In this document: in pieces, positions 1 through 8,101 of the stretch | Layout of the letters: every line of letters begins with the position of its first letter | Position numbering within the stretch: position 1 is the first letter of the stretch | Source of the DNA: a virus | IMG/VR virus record: IMGVR_UViG_3300031523_000009 | Coordinates: 1-23,416 of that record | Strand: one strand, 5' to 3' | Length of the DNA stretch: 23,416 nucleotides | Position numbers and translations under genes: made by a program | Notes under the pieces: generated by a model | What the model was told of the DNA's origin: nothing | What the model saw: the letters and a program-made list of their open reading frames with translations, nothing else | Database searches by the model: none

Positions 1-164
1 CCATAGAGTAGTGTAGTCCTTAGGGTTCTTAGGTAGGGTTGGTAACCCCTTGGGACTACTGGTGGAGTCCTCAGGGAGTATTGGGGGGTCTCTTAATAAT
101 TAAGGGTACCCTATATATTGGAGGATTACTTATATACTCCCGAGGGACCCCCTCAGATCCCTGT

Positions 165-299
165 AATCTTTTAAGTACCTTATAGGAACACTATAAGAAT
201 CCCTTGGGATCCTAGGAATCTTTTAAGTACCTTATAGGAACACTATAAGAATCCCTTGGGATCCTAGGAATCTTTTAAGTACCTTATAGGAACACTATA
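165..299. repeat. 52-bp tandem direct repeat, 2.6 copies
   Basis: Two perfect 52-bp units (165-216 and 217-268) are followed by a third copy identical for 31 bases (269-299). Each full unit carries two inverted repeats: CTTATAG-gaaca-CTATAAG (179-197 and 231-249) and ATCCC-tt-GGGAT. In the truncated third copy the right arm of the first inverted repeat breaks down. Tandem units with internal dyads are typical of iterons or operator arrays. There are no unique spacers, so it is not a CRISPR array. Function is inference. Confidence 0.9.
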
Positions 300-758
300 G
301 ATCAGAGATCTACTAATATACAAGCAGGAGTCTTGCAGTACACAGTTGATGTAGTAGAGGAGTACCCCGAGGAGATCCCATAGATCTCTCAGATACCTTA
401 CACGGTAGGGAGTACCCCTTAAGAGATACGAGGGGGTCTCTGAATAACTACATCAATACACTCTATATCTAATCTACACAGATATAGCTGGGACAGGACA
501 CCCCCTCAAGGGTACTAAGGGAATGATCTCGGAGGGTACTTAGGGATACTCTAAGGTTCTTAAGACTCCTATAAGATGATGGTGATGTATACCTCTATAG
601 ATATAAACCTTATGGAGTTCTTAAGGATACTATAGGTTCTTAGGTAGTACCCTTAGGGATACCCTAGTACTACCTTATATGTACTGAGGTACTGTTTCCC
701 TTTTATATTTGTATTGCCCCACCTTAACCCATGTGTGGCGGCATGTAACCCCAGTCTT

Positions 759-763
759 GGAGG
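759..763 (+). promoter_or_regulatory. Shine-Dalgarno sequence fixing a TTG start for terL
   Basis: GGAGG lies 10 bases before a TTG at 774. The more upstream in-frame TTG (714) and GTG (735) have no comparable purine-rich sequence in front of them. This favours 774 as the true start. Confidence 0.55.
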
Positions 764-773
764 ACTACTCACC

Positions 774-2417
774 TTGTCAATAACTAACAGACAGAAGCTA
801 GCCTTAGCAGTTGAATCACGGAAGCGTAAAGACCTCGCAAGATACGAGGGGTCCTTCCAAGACTTTGCTAAAGAGCAGATCAGAATATTACCAAAAGATG
901 CATCTAAGGGTTTTATACCTTTGGAGTTCAACAAGGCCCAACAGATCGTTGATGATGCCATTGAGAAGCAACTTAGGGAAACCGGTAAGGTACGTGCTAT
1001 TATACTTAAAGCAAGGCAGATGGGTCTCTCGACCTATGCCTGTGGCAGGGTATACTGGAAGTCATACCTTACACCATACAACAAGTCAGTGGTAATGGCA
1101 CATGACTCTGCAACATCTGATGCATTGTTTGCTATGTCAAGAAACATCATTCAGAATATGAAGCCAGAGTTCAAACCAGTGCTTAAGAAGTCTAACTCTA
1201 AAGAGATAGGATTTGAACACAATGACTCAGGATACCGGCTCTACACCGCAGGATCCCCAGAAGCAGGCCGAGGGACCACCCCGACTATTGCTCATCTATC
1301 TGAAGTTGCTTTCTGGACTCATGATGCAAAGATTCTCGCAGGCTTATTCCAAGGTATATCCCAAGCTGACGGTACCGAAGTAATCTTAGAGTCAACTGCC
1401 AACGGTGTTGGTAATGAATTCCACAGATTATGGAAAGGTGCAGTAGCAGGTGAGAACGAATATGTACCTATCTTTGTACCTTGGTTCCTTATGCCAGAGT
1501 ACCGAAGGTTTGTACTAGAGCCAGAGATCTTTGCTGACACAGTCACAGAGGAAGAAGCAGGCTTACAAAAGGCCCACGGCTTAGACTTAGAACAACTCTA
1601 CTGGAGGCGTCTTAAGATAGCCGAAGGGGGTCTGGATAAGTTCCGTCAGGAATACCCATCAACAGCAAATGAAGCATTCATAGTCTCAGGTTCTAATGTG
1701 TTTGACACAGGGAAACTGGAAGATATGGTTGCGTTACCCTGCATGAAAAGACAACACTTCAGTCTTGAATCATGTATGTTTGAGGATCACCGAGAAGGTT
1801 TCTTGGAGATCTATAAGTACCCTAAGTTTGACAGTAACTTCATCATCGGAGCTGACTGTGCCTTAGGTGTTGGACAAGATTACTCAGCAGCAGTAGTCTT
1901 AAATGCAGACAGAGAGGTATGTGCTGTGTATCGTAATAACAAGATAGACCCCACTCAGTATGGTGACCTCTTGTTCTATTTAGGGCGATACTATAACAAT
2001 GCTCTGGTTGCAGTAGAATCTAATTCCTTAGGTATAGCAACACTAAACCGATTAAAACAAATGGATTATGTGAACTTATACCATCAAACAAAAGTAGCTA
2101 ATGTATCTAATGAGGAAGGTACACGTTTAGGTTGGAGGACAACCCAAGCTACTAAGCCGATGATCATAGGGCATCTTAAGAACGCTATAGAGAATGATGA
2201 TATCTCTCTTGCGGCCCCCGTAATCATACAAGAGTGTATGACATACGTGGCTGATGCCAGTGGTAAAACAAACGCTATATCGGGTTGTAATGATGACACC
2301 GTAATAGCAACAGCTATATCCCTTGAGGTTCTCCGTACACACGGGGATAGACTTTCAGCGACTCGTGTATCCTTCAGGAACCAGTCGTTTCAGGTTGATA
2401 ATACTCAATGGTTGTAA
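774..2417 (+). CDS. terL: Terminase large subunit (DNA-packaging ATPase and nuclease)
   Basis: This is the motor that pumps DNA into the prohead through the portal and cuts the concatemer. Counting from the TTG at 774 (547 aa), the ATPase half shows a Walker-A-like KARQMGLST at about residues 79-87, a Walker-B-type segment ending in SEVAFW with Glu177, and the coupling motif ESTANG at about 206-211. The C-terminal RNase-H-like nuclease half shows GADCALGVGQDYS (Asp361, Asp369), AVESNSLG (Glu415) and CNDDTVIA (Asp507, Asp508), the expected acidic metal ligands. Length is normal for the family. The start is set by GGAGG; an extension to 714 would add 20 residues of unconvincing sequence. The portal gene follows after 220 bases. 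No small terminase gene is seen next to it. Confidence 0.95.
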   Translation: MSITNRQKLALAVESRKRKDLARYEGSFQDFAKEQIRILPKDASKGFIPLEFNKAQQIVDDAIEKQLRETGKVRAIILKARQMGLSTYACGRVYWKSYLTPYNKSVVMAHDSATSDALFAMSRNIIQNMKPEFKPVLKKSNSKEIGFEHNDSGYRLYTAGSPEAGRGTTPTIAHLSEVAFWTHDAKILAGLFQGISQADGTEVILESTANGVGNEFHRLWKGAVAGENEYVPIFVPWFLMPEYRRFVLEPEIFADTVTEEEAGLQKAHGLDLEQLYWRRLKIAEGGLDKFRQEYPSTANEAFIVSGSNVFDTGKLEDMVALPCMKRQHFSLESCMFEDHREGFLEIYKYPKFDSNFIIGADCALGVGQDYSAAVVLNADREVCAVYRNNKIDPTQYGDLLFYLGRYYNNALVAVESNSLGIATLNRLKQMDYVNLYHQTKVANVSNEEGTRLGWRTTQATKPMIIGHLKNAIENDDISLAAPVIIQECMTYVADASGKTNAISGCNDDTVIATAISLEVLRTHGDRLSATRVSFRNQSFQVDNTQWL

Positions 2418-2435
2418 TAGCTGAACTGTAGTAAG

Positions 2436-2471
2436 CCCGAGGGTCCCCTTCTTTTCCAAGGGGCCTTTGGG
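2436..2471 (+). terminator. Terminator-like hairpin after terL
   Basis: CCCCTT and AAGGGG pair across the loop cttttcc. The stem extends outward through AGG/CCT and CCCGA/TTGGG, with a two-base bulge on the left arm. No T-run follows, so it may be a weak terminator, an RNA-processing site or a stabilising hairpin. The rest of the gap to the portal (2472-2637) has only weak dyads, such as GGTTTC/GAAACC at about 2532-2570, and a Shine-Dalgarno sequence AAGAGG before the portal start. Confidence 0.45.
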
Positions 2472-2637
2472 TTCTACTGCACCTTATTTAAAAGTTTCCC
2501 ATAGTCCTCCACTATGTAAGATGTTTGTTATGGTTTCTTCACATCTCGGGAATGAGAAAGAAATGAAACCACCTAATTCTAATACAGATAGATAGAGTGT
2601 AGGTTGTTTAACCACACATACTTAAGAGGTATCATAG

Positions 2638-4827
2638 ATGTCAAGTAATAATGAAGATGGATACAAAGTACCAGTATCCGATGAGGAGTTAACAACACTC
2701 CTCGACTACAAGCTGGCTCAGTCAAGCTCCAGCTTCCTAGATACCTCAGAGCTATCTGATGAACGCCAGAAGGCAACCTATGAGTACGCTATGATCCCTC
2801 AGGGTCATTTGAAGCCTCAGGGTGTATCACGTATTGTATCGTCTGATACAGTTGAAGCTATCGAAGGTTACACAGCAGTACTCTCTGAGCTACTGTTTGA
2901 TAACAATAAACTAGCCAAGTTCAAAGCTTATGACCGTACGCCACTGGCCTACCATAAGGCCACAGCAGCATCAGAGCTGATCAACCATTGCTTGTTCTCA
3001 AAGAACCGTGGTTGGTCTGTGTTAAACACATGGCTTAAGTCAGCATTGATGTGGAAGTTGTCAGCAGTGACATGGTCTTACGTTGCTGAAGAAAAGGTAT
3101 CCTTTGAAGAGTACGAGACAATTGACAGTACTGCTCTGGATATCCTCCTTGCAGACCCAGAGATTACCACAACAGGTGATATCTATTTAGATGAACAGAC
3201 AGGTAACTACCTTGATGTACGTCTTAAGCGTACCAAAGTAACCAACAAAGTAATCGTATCCGCTGTACCCCCTGAGACCCTAAGAGTCAACAGAGGTGCC
3301 ACAGGAGTACACGATGCATCCTTTGTAGGTTTTGAAGAAGAGATGACACGATCAGAGATCCGAGAGCAATGGCCTGACAAGGCTGGTGACATTGACTGGT
3401 CAACTGTTGAAGGATCCATAAGCTTCGGTAATAGTATTGATGCACTTGCACGTAAGAGAGCAATAGGTACTACATTGATCTTAGGTACTGCTGATGATAA
3501 TCAGTTAGAAGCCACAGAGACTGCTGTTGTACTACGTTGCTGGACATACGTTGACCGTGACGGAGATGGTATTGCTGAGCTCAAGTATGTTGTCAGAGTT
3601 GGTGGCACAATCCTTTATGAGGATGATGCAGATCATATCCAAGTAGCAACCTTCACACCATTTGAAATCCCCTTCGAACTTGAAGGTTTATCTATGGCTG
3701 ATATGGTAAGACCATCTACACTTGCAGGTACAGCTATCTTACGTGGCTTTGTTGAGAATACATACTTGACAAACTATGCACCTAAGATTGCAGACCCCAA
3801 TGTAGTAGACTTCTCTGCATTACAAAACATGAAACCAAAGCAGATCATTGCATCTAACGGTAGCCCACAAGGTGCAGTTGCATCCTTACCGCCAGAGCAG
3901 ATCTCCACAGGTACAGTACCCTTGCTCCAGTTCTTGCAAGGTCACAAAGAACAAGCCACTGGACTGTCTAAAGCAGCCCAAGGACTTAACGATGCCCTAT
4001 ATGTGTCTGGTAATTCAGAAGCTAAGGTGTCACAAGTGCAGTCAGCTGCACAGCTACGCATCCAGTTCATTGCTCGTAGATTCATGGAAACCGGTGGACG
4101 GGAACTCCTTGAAGGTATATACAAGACAATGCGTAAGGAAATGCGTGGTGGGACTGTAGGAAACTACACAGGCAATCAACGATATCTCGATGTGTCCATA
4201 GATGATCTACCCGGAATCGAGTACATGACTGTAGAAGCAGATGTTGGTGATGCCAGTAATCAGTCCACATTACAGAAGTTACAAATGATAGGTCAACAGA
4301 TCCTGCCAGCCCTTCGGGACGCTGGTGCAGGTGCTGTTGTATCTCCAACTGCAGCTTCAACAATTGCAGTACAAGCGTTAGACGCTTTAGGTTTAGACCC
4401 TCTTGACTATCTTATTGATATCAACACAGAAGAGTTTAAGAAGAAAGCAGAAGAAGGTCAAAAGAGTGATCAGGAAGCTCAGGCGAAAGCCCAGCAGCTC
4501 GAAGAGTTGACACAACAGTTAGCCATAGATTTACAGAAAGCTAACATTGACTATACTAACGTGCAAGCCCAGAATTCCATTCAAGATAATCTTAAGCAAC
4601 TTATGGTTGCCTTGGATAAGTCTGAACAAGAATGGACGAAGTTAGCCTTAGATGCTGGTAAAGAACAGCAGCCTATTCCATCGAAATCTAACATTGATGC
4701 ACTGTACGCTAAAGCACAAGCACTTGTGACTAACGTCATGACTACTACTGCCGGATCCTCAGCTGCACCTGATCCATCTACCCAGCAGCCTAATCCTGAA
4801 TCTATGGGAGGCCCTGCCGGAGTGTAA
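2638..4827 (+). CDS. Portal protein (head-tail connector)
   Basis: The portal forms the dodecameric ring at the head vertex through which TerL translocates DNA and to which the tail adaptor attaches. At 729 aa it matches P22-type podovirus portals (about 725 aa). A characteristic DRDGDGIAELKY segment lies near residues 305-317, followed by the GGTILYEDD strand and an FEIPFELEGLSMADMVRPS stretch that fits the conserved stem and clip region of this family. Residues about 598-668 are a Gln/Glu/Lys-rich helix with coiled-coil character, like the C-terminal barrel of long portals. The tail end is Pro/Ser/Gln-rich and probably disordered. AAGAGG lies 8 bases before the ATG. The position directly after terL supports the call. 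Confidence 0.9.
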   Translation: MSSNNEDGYKVPVSDEELTTLLDYKLAQSSSSFLDTSELSDERQKATYEYAMIPQGHLKPQGVSRIVSSDTVEAIEGYTAVLSELLFDNNKLAKFKAYDRTPLAYHKATAASELINHCLFSKNRGWSVLNTWLKSALMWKLSAVTWSYVAEEKVSFEEYETIDSTALDILLADPEITTTGDIYLDEQTGNYLDVRLKRTKVTNKVIVSAVPPETLRVNRGATGVHDASFVGFEEEMTRSEIREQWPDKAGDIDWSTVEGSISFGNSIDALARKRAIGTTLILGTADDNQLEATETAVVLRCWTYVDRDGDGIAELKYVVRVGGTILYEDDADHIQVATFTPFEIPFELEGLSMADMVRPSTLAGTAILRGFVENTYLTNYAPKIADPNVVDFSALQNMKPKQIIASNGSPQGAVASLPPEQISTGTVPLLQFLQGHKEQATGLSKAAQGLNDALYVSGNSEAKVSQVQSAAQLRIQFIARRFMETGGRELLEGIYKTMRKEMRGGTVGNYTGNQRYLDVSIDDLPGIEYMTVEADVGDASNQSTLQKLQMIGQQILPALRDAGAGAVVSPTAASTIAVQALDALGLDPLDYLIDINTEEFKKKAEEGQKSDQEAQAKAQQLEELTQQLAIDLQKANIDYTNVQAQNSIQDNLKQLMVALDKSEQEWTKLALDAGKEQQPIPSKSNIDALYAKAQALVTNVMTTTAGSSAAPDPSTQQPNPESMGGPAGV

Positions 4828-4852
4828 GGGGGTGATACTGTATCTGACTGCA

Positions 4853-4881
4853 TGGGGTCTCAGTCTTCATAATAGACCCCA
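4853..4881 (+). terminator. Hairpin after the portal gene
   Basis: A perfect 8-bp stem, TGGGGTCT (4853-4860) with AGACCCCA (4874-4881), encloses a 13-base loop. What follows is aacctttaatt rather than a clean T-run, so termination would be inefficient. It could instead partly attenuate transcription or mark an RNA-processing site between portal and the small downstream genes. Confidence 0.45.
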
Positions 4882-4911
4882 AACCTTTAATTAACAAAGA
4901 GACTAACACAG

Positions 4912-5271
4912 ATGAAGAAGTATAAAGCTGGCATTGACAAGAAGGTCAAACCGCAACTTCAGACTGATGGATCTTATCGTCCGGGACCTTTCTCGGATGC
5001 AAAGACTGCATTGGCAAAGGCAACATTCTCTAAGAAAGAGCGTGATGAATTCTTTACCGAAGCGTATGGTGACATACTATCAGATCTATTTATGAAGTGG
5101 CTGAACACCGCTGCGCATTGCACCAAGGAAAGAGAATATCTCTACCATGTGGCTATGGGTTTAGGTTCTGTAAAAGAACGATTGATTCAAATAGAGACCT
5201 ATGGTTTCAACCAAGAATATATTGATCAATCACATTTAGAAGATGAGGAACAAGATAATGATTCCAACTAA
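4912..5271 (+). CDS. Small unknown protein between portal and scaffold
   Basis: This is a soluble, predicted mostly helical protein of 119 aa. Residues 1-30 are basic and probably flexible. A helical core runs from about 36 to 105, containing FFTEAYGDILSDLFMKWLNT. The tail is very acidic (LEDEEQDNDSN). There is no signal peptide or membrane segment. Many podoviruses have a small helical gene at this place that takes part in head assembly or is of unknown role. A small-terminase-like function cannot be excluded but no helix-turn-helix is evident. The start has only a weak AGAG upstream. The end overlaps the next gene by 14 bases. Confidence 0.75.
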   Translation: MKKYKAGIDKKVKPQLQTDGSYRPGPFSDAKTALAKATFSKKERDEFFTEAYGDILSDLFMKWLNTAAHCTKEREYLYHVAMGLGSVKERLIQIETYGFNQEYIDQSHLEDEEQDNDSN

Positions 5272-5482
5272 TACACTAGAAGAACTCTATAAAGCTGAGT
5301 TAGACTTACAGCGATCTCAGGTATCCTTGATACGTGAAATGGGTCGTGGACACGAGAAGAGCCGATTACATGCTGGTACCCTACAAGCAATGTCATCTGC
5401 ACTCTCCTTTGTACAGGATAAGATACTACTTCAAGAATCGAAAGTATCAGTACCTGCAGCAAAGACTAAGACTAGTAAATGA
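5258..5482 (+). CDS. Small helical protein of unknown function
   Basis: A 74-aa protein beginning MIPTNTLEELYKAELDLQRS. It has one or two predicted amphipathic helices (about residues 6-60) and a short Lys/Thr-rich end. The ATG at 5258 is preferred because GAGGAA (5245-5250) sits 7 bases before it. An in-frame ATG at 5243 would add five residues but overlaps that Shine-Dalgarno sequence. It overlaps the end of the preceding gene by 14 bases, suggesting translational coupling, and lies 22 bases before the scaffold gene. A role in head assembly is inferred from position only. Confidence 0.7.
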   Translation: MIPTNTLEELYKAELDLQRSQVSLIREMGRGHEKSRLHAGTLQAMSSALSFVQDKILLQESKVSVPAAKTKTSK

Positions 5483-5504
5483 GGACTATAAGGGATAATA
5501 AATT

Positions 5505-6602
5505 ATGAGCAAAGAAAACATTCCAGCATCTACCTCCAACGGAGATGACGCTGCTTTCAATGCTGGTCAACAATCACAGAGTTTTGATGACATTCCAGTA
5601 CCGATGGGGCCTATGGCCAAACATCTAGGTATTGAGATTGATCTACCAGAAGACGATGTAGAACTTGACCCGGAAGATTCTGTAGATGAAGTACCCGCTG
5701 AAGACGATACAGAGGAAGACGATACACTAGATCAGGAAGAAGATGCTTTAGATGAAGACGAAGGTGACGAGGATGATGATGAATCTACCCCAGACACCGA
5801 GTTACTATCTGAAGAGGAGATTGATTGGGACTATAAAGTACCCGTTAATGTAGATGGTGTCATTGAACATAAGACACTTGAAGAACTCCGTAAAGGTTTT
5901 GCAACTGATCAAAGCTTGTCTAAAAAGGGAAACAAGATTAGTGAACAACGGAAAGAGTTTGAGGCTGAACAAAGTACCAAACTCGAAGAACTAACAGGTA
6001 TGGCTTCACTACTGCAAGAACAACTCCAACAAGAGGAGAACACTCTGGCAGCTGAATACCATGACTTTGATGAGAAGATTAAGGAAGCCCGTAAAGAGGG
6101 TAACACTTATGAACTCTCAGAACTAAAAGATCAGCGTGAGACTGCTCAAGATGCCTACTGGACCGCCCGAAAGAAGCGTGAAGGTGTGGCTACTGCTGTA
6201 CAGGAGAAACAAAAAGCACAGCTTGATCTCCGTCAACAGGAACTCTCGACTAAGTTTAACTCTGATATTGCAACGCTTGTACCATCATTCCAAGAAGATG
6301 CAGCAGCTATCCAAGCTTTTGCAGTAGAAGAAGGGATTCCCCAAGAACTCCTATCGACTATCGCAGATGCTAACGTTATCAAGTTTATTGATGACTATCG
6401 TAAGTTGAAGCACAAGGCTACTAAGGGAGCTGTTAAGCGAAAGGCAACGCCTAAAGCTAAGTCAGCCCCTATTAAGAAAGGCCCATCTCGGAATTCTCAG
6501 CAAGCAAAGGCAACTACTGCGGTTCGTAACAAAGTTCTTACCGGCACAGGTTCAGAAGAGGATCAACTATCATTCCTCAAGAACCTATCAAAGTTCAGCT
6601 AA
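5505..6602 (+). CDS. Capsid scaffolding protein
   Basis: Scaffolding proteins guide prohead assembly and leave before DNA packaging. This 365-aa protein has the typical build. Residues about 47-109 are extremely acidic (runs of D and E, such as EDEGDEDDDES). Residues about 140-250 form a long Glu/Gln/Lys-rich coiled coil. Residues about 297-343 are Lys-rich and basic, matching the C-terminal coat-binding element of scaffolds, and the protein ends in a short helix (LSFLKNLSKFS). No Cys is present. AGGG lies 10 bases before the ATG. The position directly before the major capsid gene is the classic one. No prohead protease motif is visible in it or nearby, so the scaffold is probably released whole. 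Confidence 0.88.
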   Translation: MSKENIPASTSNGDDAAFNAGQQSQSFDDIPVPMGPMAKHLGIEIDLPEDDVELDPEDSVDEVPAEDDTEEDDTLDQEEDALDEDEGDEDDDESTPDTELLSEEEIDWDYKVPVNVDGVIEHKTLEELRKGFATDQSLSKKGNKISEQRKEFEAEQSTKLEELTGMASLLQEQLQQEENTLAAEYHDFDEKIKEARKEGNTYELSELKDQRETAQDAYWTARKKREGVATAVQEKQKAQLDLRQQELSTKFNSDIATLVPSFQEDAAAIQAFAVEEGIPQELLSTIADANVIKFIDDYRKLKHKATKGAVKRKATPKAKSAPIKKGPSRNSQQAKATTAVRNKVLTGTGSEEDQLSFLKNLSKFS

Positions 6603-6644
6603 TCCTTAACTTTTTAATACTTTTATTTATAAGGAATATTTATC

Positions 6645-7697
6645 ATGGCAGGACGTAACTTCCAAACAGCTGGCCCTAAAGCGGCAGCTGGCACATCAGG
6701 CGTAGGCGTATCAGAACGCGAAGACTTAGCTAATTTCATTAGCATGATCACTCGTGACGAGACTCCTTTTTATTCATCTATCGGCAAGACTAAGTCTAAA
6801 GGTATCCTTCACGAATGGACTACTGACGAGCTAGCAGCACCGGGTTCTAACCAAGTTGCTGAAGGTTCTTCTTATGCTACTACTCACGCAGCACAGTCTG
6901 CTGAGCCTGTACGTACACGTTTAGGTAACTACACTCAGATCAACTCTAAGACTGTTGAAGTATCTGGTTCTAAGCGCGCAGTTGATCAAGCTGGCGTTGC
7001 AGACGAGTACGCATACCAGTTGAAGAAGCGTGGCACTGAGCTACGCCGTGATGTTGAGCATGACTTGGTACACAGCTGGAACTCTTCAAACGGTTCAGGC
7101 ACTCGTACTATGGGTGGCTATCAGGCATTCACTAACGTTAACATCGTTAACGCTGGCGCTTCTGCAGCTTATACTGCTCCGGGCACTACTGGCGTAGGTA
7201 CTACTGGTACTATCGTACGTGGTACTGCTGATGCTAACTTGCTTGCTCTTGAGTTGAGCAACGTTGATGATGCAATGCAGACTATTTATCAGGAAGGTGG
7301 CAAGGCTACTGTAATGATGACTTCACCTGCGAACAAGCGTAAGTTCTCTGCGAAAGCACAGGCAGCTGGTTCTAACGTATCTCGTAACATCGATGACAGC
7401 GGTAAGCTTCGTCAATCAGTTGAACTTTATGATAGTGACTTCGGTACTATCAAGATCGTTCCTAACTACGTTATGGGCTTGACCTATAACACTGGCGCTA
7501 CTGCTGCTACTAACGCTGCAGATTTCTCTGCACTAGTATATGATCCACAGTGGTACAACATCGCTACTCTTCGTGCTCTACATGAGACTGAAGTTGGCCA
7601 AGCTGGTGACAGCACTATTGGTCAGATCGTAGAAGAATGTTCATTAGAAGTTCGCAACCCAACCGGTTGTGGCTTGATCGTTGGTTTAGCTGGTTAA
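6645..7697 (+). CDS. Major capsid protein, SU10/DUF5309 type
   Basis: This is the shell protein of the head, 350 aa. The N-terminal stretch with NFISMITRDETPFYSSIGK (about residues 30-48), then HEWTTDEL, and the long helix-rich LKKRGTELRRDVEHDLVHS are characteristic of the SU10-type HK97-fold capsid family, as I recall it. AAGGA lies 9 bases before the ATG. Codon use differs clearly from the neighbours: all arginines that I read are CGT or CGC, and threonine is mostly ACT. This marks it as the most highly expressed gene here. A strong terminator follows the stop. The AT-rich 42-base gap before the gene may hold a promoter, but I could not identify a convincing one. Confidence 0.92.
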   Translation: MAGRNFQTAGPKAAAGTSGVGVSEREDLANFISMITRDETPFYSSIGKTKSKGILHEWTTDELAAPGSNQVAEGSSYATTHAAQSAEPVRTRLGNYTQINSKTVEVSGSKRAVDQAGVADEYAYQLKKRGTELRRDVEHDLVHSWNSSNGSGTRTMGGYQAFTNVNIVNAGASAAYTAPGTTGVGTTGTIVRGTADANLLALELSNVDDAMQTIYQEGGKATVMMTSPANKRKFSAKAQAAGSNVSRNIDDSGKLRQSVELYDSDFGTIKIVPNYVMGLTYNTGATAATNAADFSALVYDPQWYNIATLRALHETEVGQAGDSTIGQIVEECSLEVRNPTGCGLIVGLAG

Positions 7698-7712
7698 ACA
7701 CTAAGCTACACA

Positions 7713-7743
7713 AAGGGGTCCTCCAAAGGGACCCCTTATTTTT
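7713..7743 (+). terminator. Strong intrinsic terminator after the major capsid gene
   Basis: A perfect 9-bp stem AAGGGGTCC/GGACCCCTT (7713-7721 and 7729-7737) with a 7-base loop is followed directly by atttttt-like sequence (ATTTTT). This placement equals that of the terminator after gene 10 in T7, where it limits expression of the tail genes relative to the capsid gene. Confidence 0.85.
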
Positions 7744-7762
7744 CATAGGGGGACACCATCTT

Positions 7763-8089
7763 ATGAGCTTCAAGTCTCAGACAGATAACAAACATAGCTT
7801 TAACGTTGTAACCGATCAGAGTAACTTTATCTTATCGCAGGACGTTAACGCATACCGTGACTACGCAAAGGAATCAAGAGACATCTACGATGCATCTGGT
7901 GCAGCGAGTCACTACCGATCATTTGCAGTGATACCAGATATCGTTGCAATCGATATATTAACAAAGTACAAGATTGACATTAATGCCCAAGACTTTATGG
8001 GTGATAAGCAGTTAGTCGCTAAACTTAAGAAGATTATAATCTCAGAGTACCCAGATCTGCTTACGCATGGTCAGACTCGGAGACAATAG
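7763..8089 (+). CDS. Small unknown protein between capsid and adaptor
   Basis: A 108-aa soluble protein. The ATG at 7763 is chosen because AGGGGGA (7747-7753) precedes it by 9 bases. The reading frame stays open upstream into the end of the capsid gene, but that part overlaps the terminator and is not plausible protein. The C-terminal half (residues about 50-103) has a compact pattern, FAVIPDIVAIDILTKYKIDI, then FMGDKQLVAKLKKIIISEYP, ending in LLTHGQT. I recall a similar short pattern in other podovirus proteins of unknown role. It lies 12 bases before the adaptor gene, so a head-completion role is likely but inferred from position. Confidence 0.75.
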   Translation: MSFKSQTDNKHSFNVVTDQSNFILSQDVNAYRDYAKESRDIYDASGAASHYRSFAVIPDIVAIDILTKYKIDINAQDFMGDKQLVAKLKKIIISEYPDLLTHGQTRRQ

Positions 8090-8101
8090 AGGATATAAAA
8101 T

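Larger units (their letters stand above)
1..773. other. Repeat-rich non-coding region upstream of terL
   Basis: No convincing gene is present on either strand, whereas the rest of the window is almost gap-free. The stretch is dense in short palindromes and degenerate repeats. A 52-bp tandem repeat lies at 165-299. GTTCTTA(A/G)G occurs at 25-33, 556-564, 617-625 and 636-644. A 16-mer, gggggtctctNaataa, occurs at 84-99 and 432-447. Inverted repeats include GTAGTCC (13-19) with GGACTAC (53-59), and GAGAT/ATCTC around 371-387. The tetramer GTAC is unusually common. Its place just before the terminase gene would suit a packaging site, a replication origin, a terminal repeat or a cluster of promoters and operators. 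The sequence alone does not decide between these. Confidence 0.7.

Noticed and set aside
165-299. CRISPR array
   Set aside because: The repeats are directly contiguous with no unique spacers and no cas genes are present.
576-635. 19-codon open frame in the upstream non-coding region
   Set aside because: No ribosome binding site, and it runs through the GTTCTTAAG repeat motif.
653-961. Minus-strand frame over the terL start
   Set aside because: Overlaps the conserved N-terminal part of terL and has no ribosome binding site.
2521-2595. 24-codon open frame between terL and portal
   Set aside because: No Shine-Dalgarno sequence and no recognisable motif; it overlaps weak dyad structure.
6603-6644. 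Promoter in the AT-rich gap before the capsid gene
   Set aside because: No convincing -35/-10 pair with proper spacing and no match to T7-type promoter sequence; AT richness alone is not enough.
7610-8089. Possible -1 frameshift extension of the major capsid protein, as in T7 gene 10
   Set aside because: The -1 frame is open from 7610 into the gene at 7763, but no canonical slippery heptamer is seen in 7610-7697, a strong terminator lies between, and the downstream gene has its own ATG with AGGGGGA.
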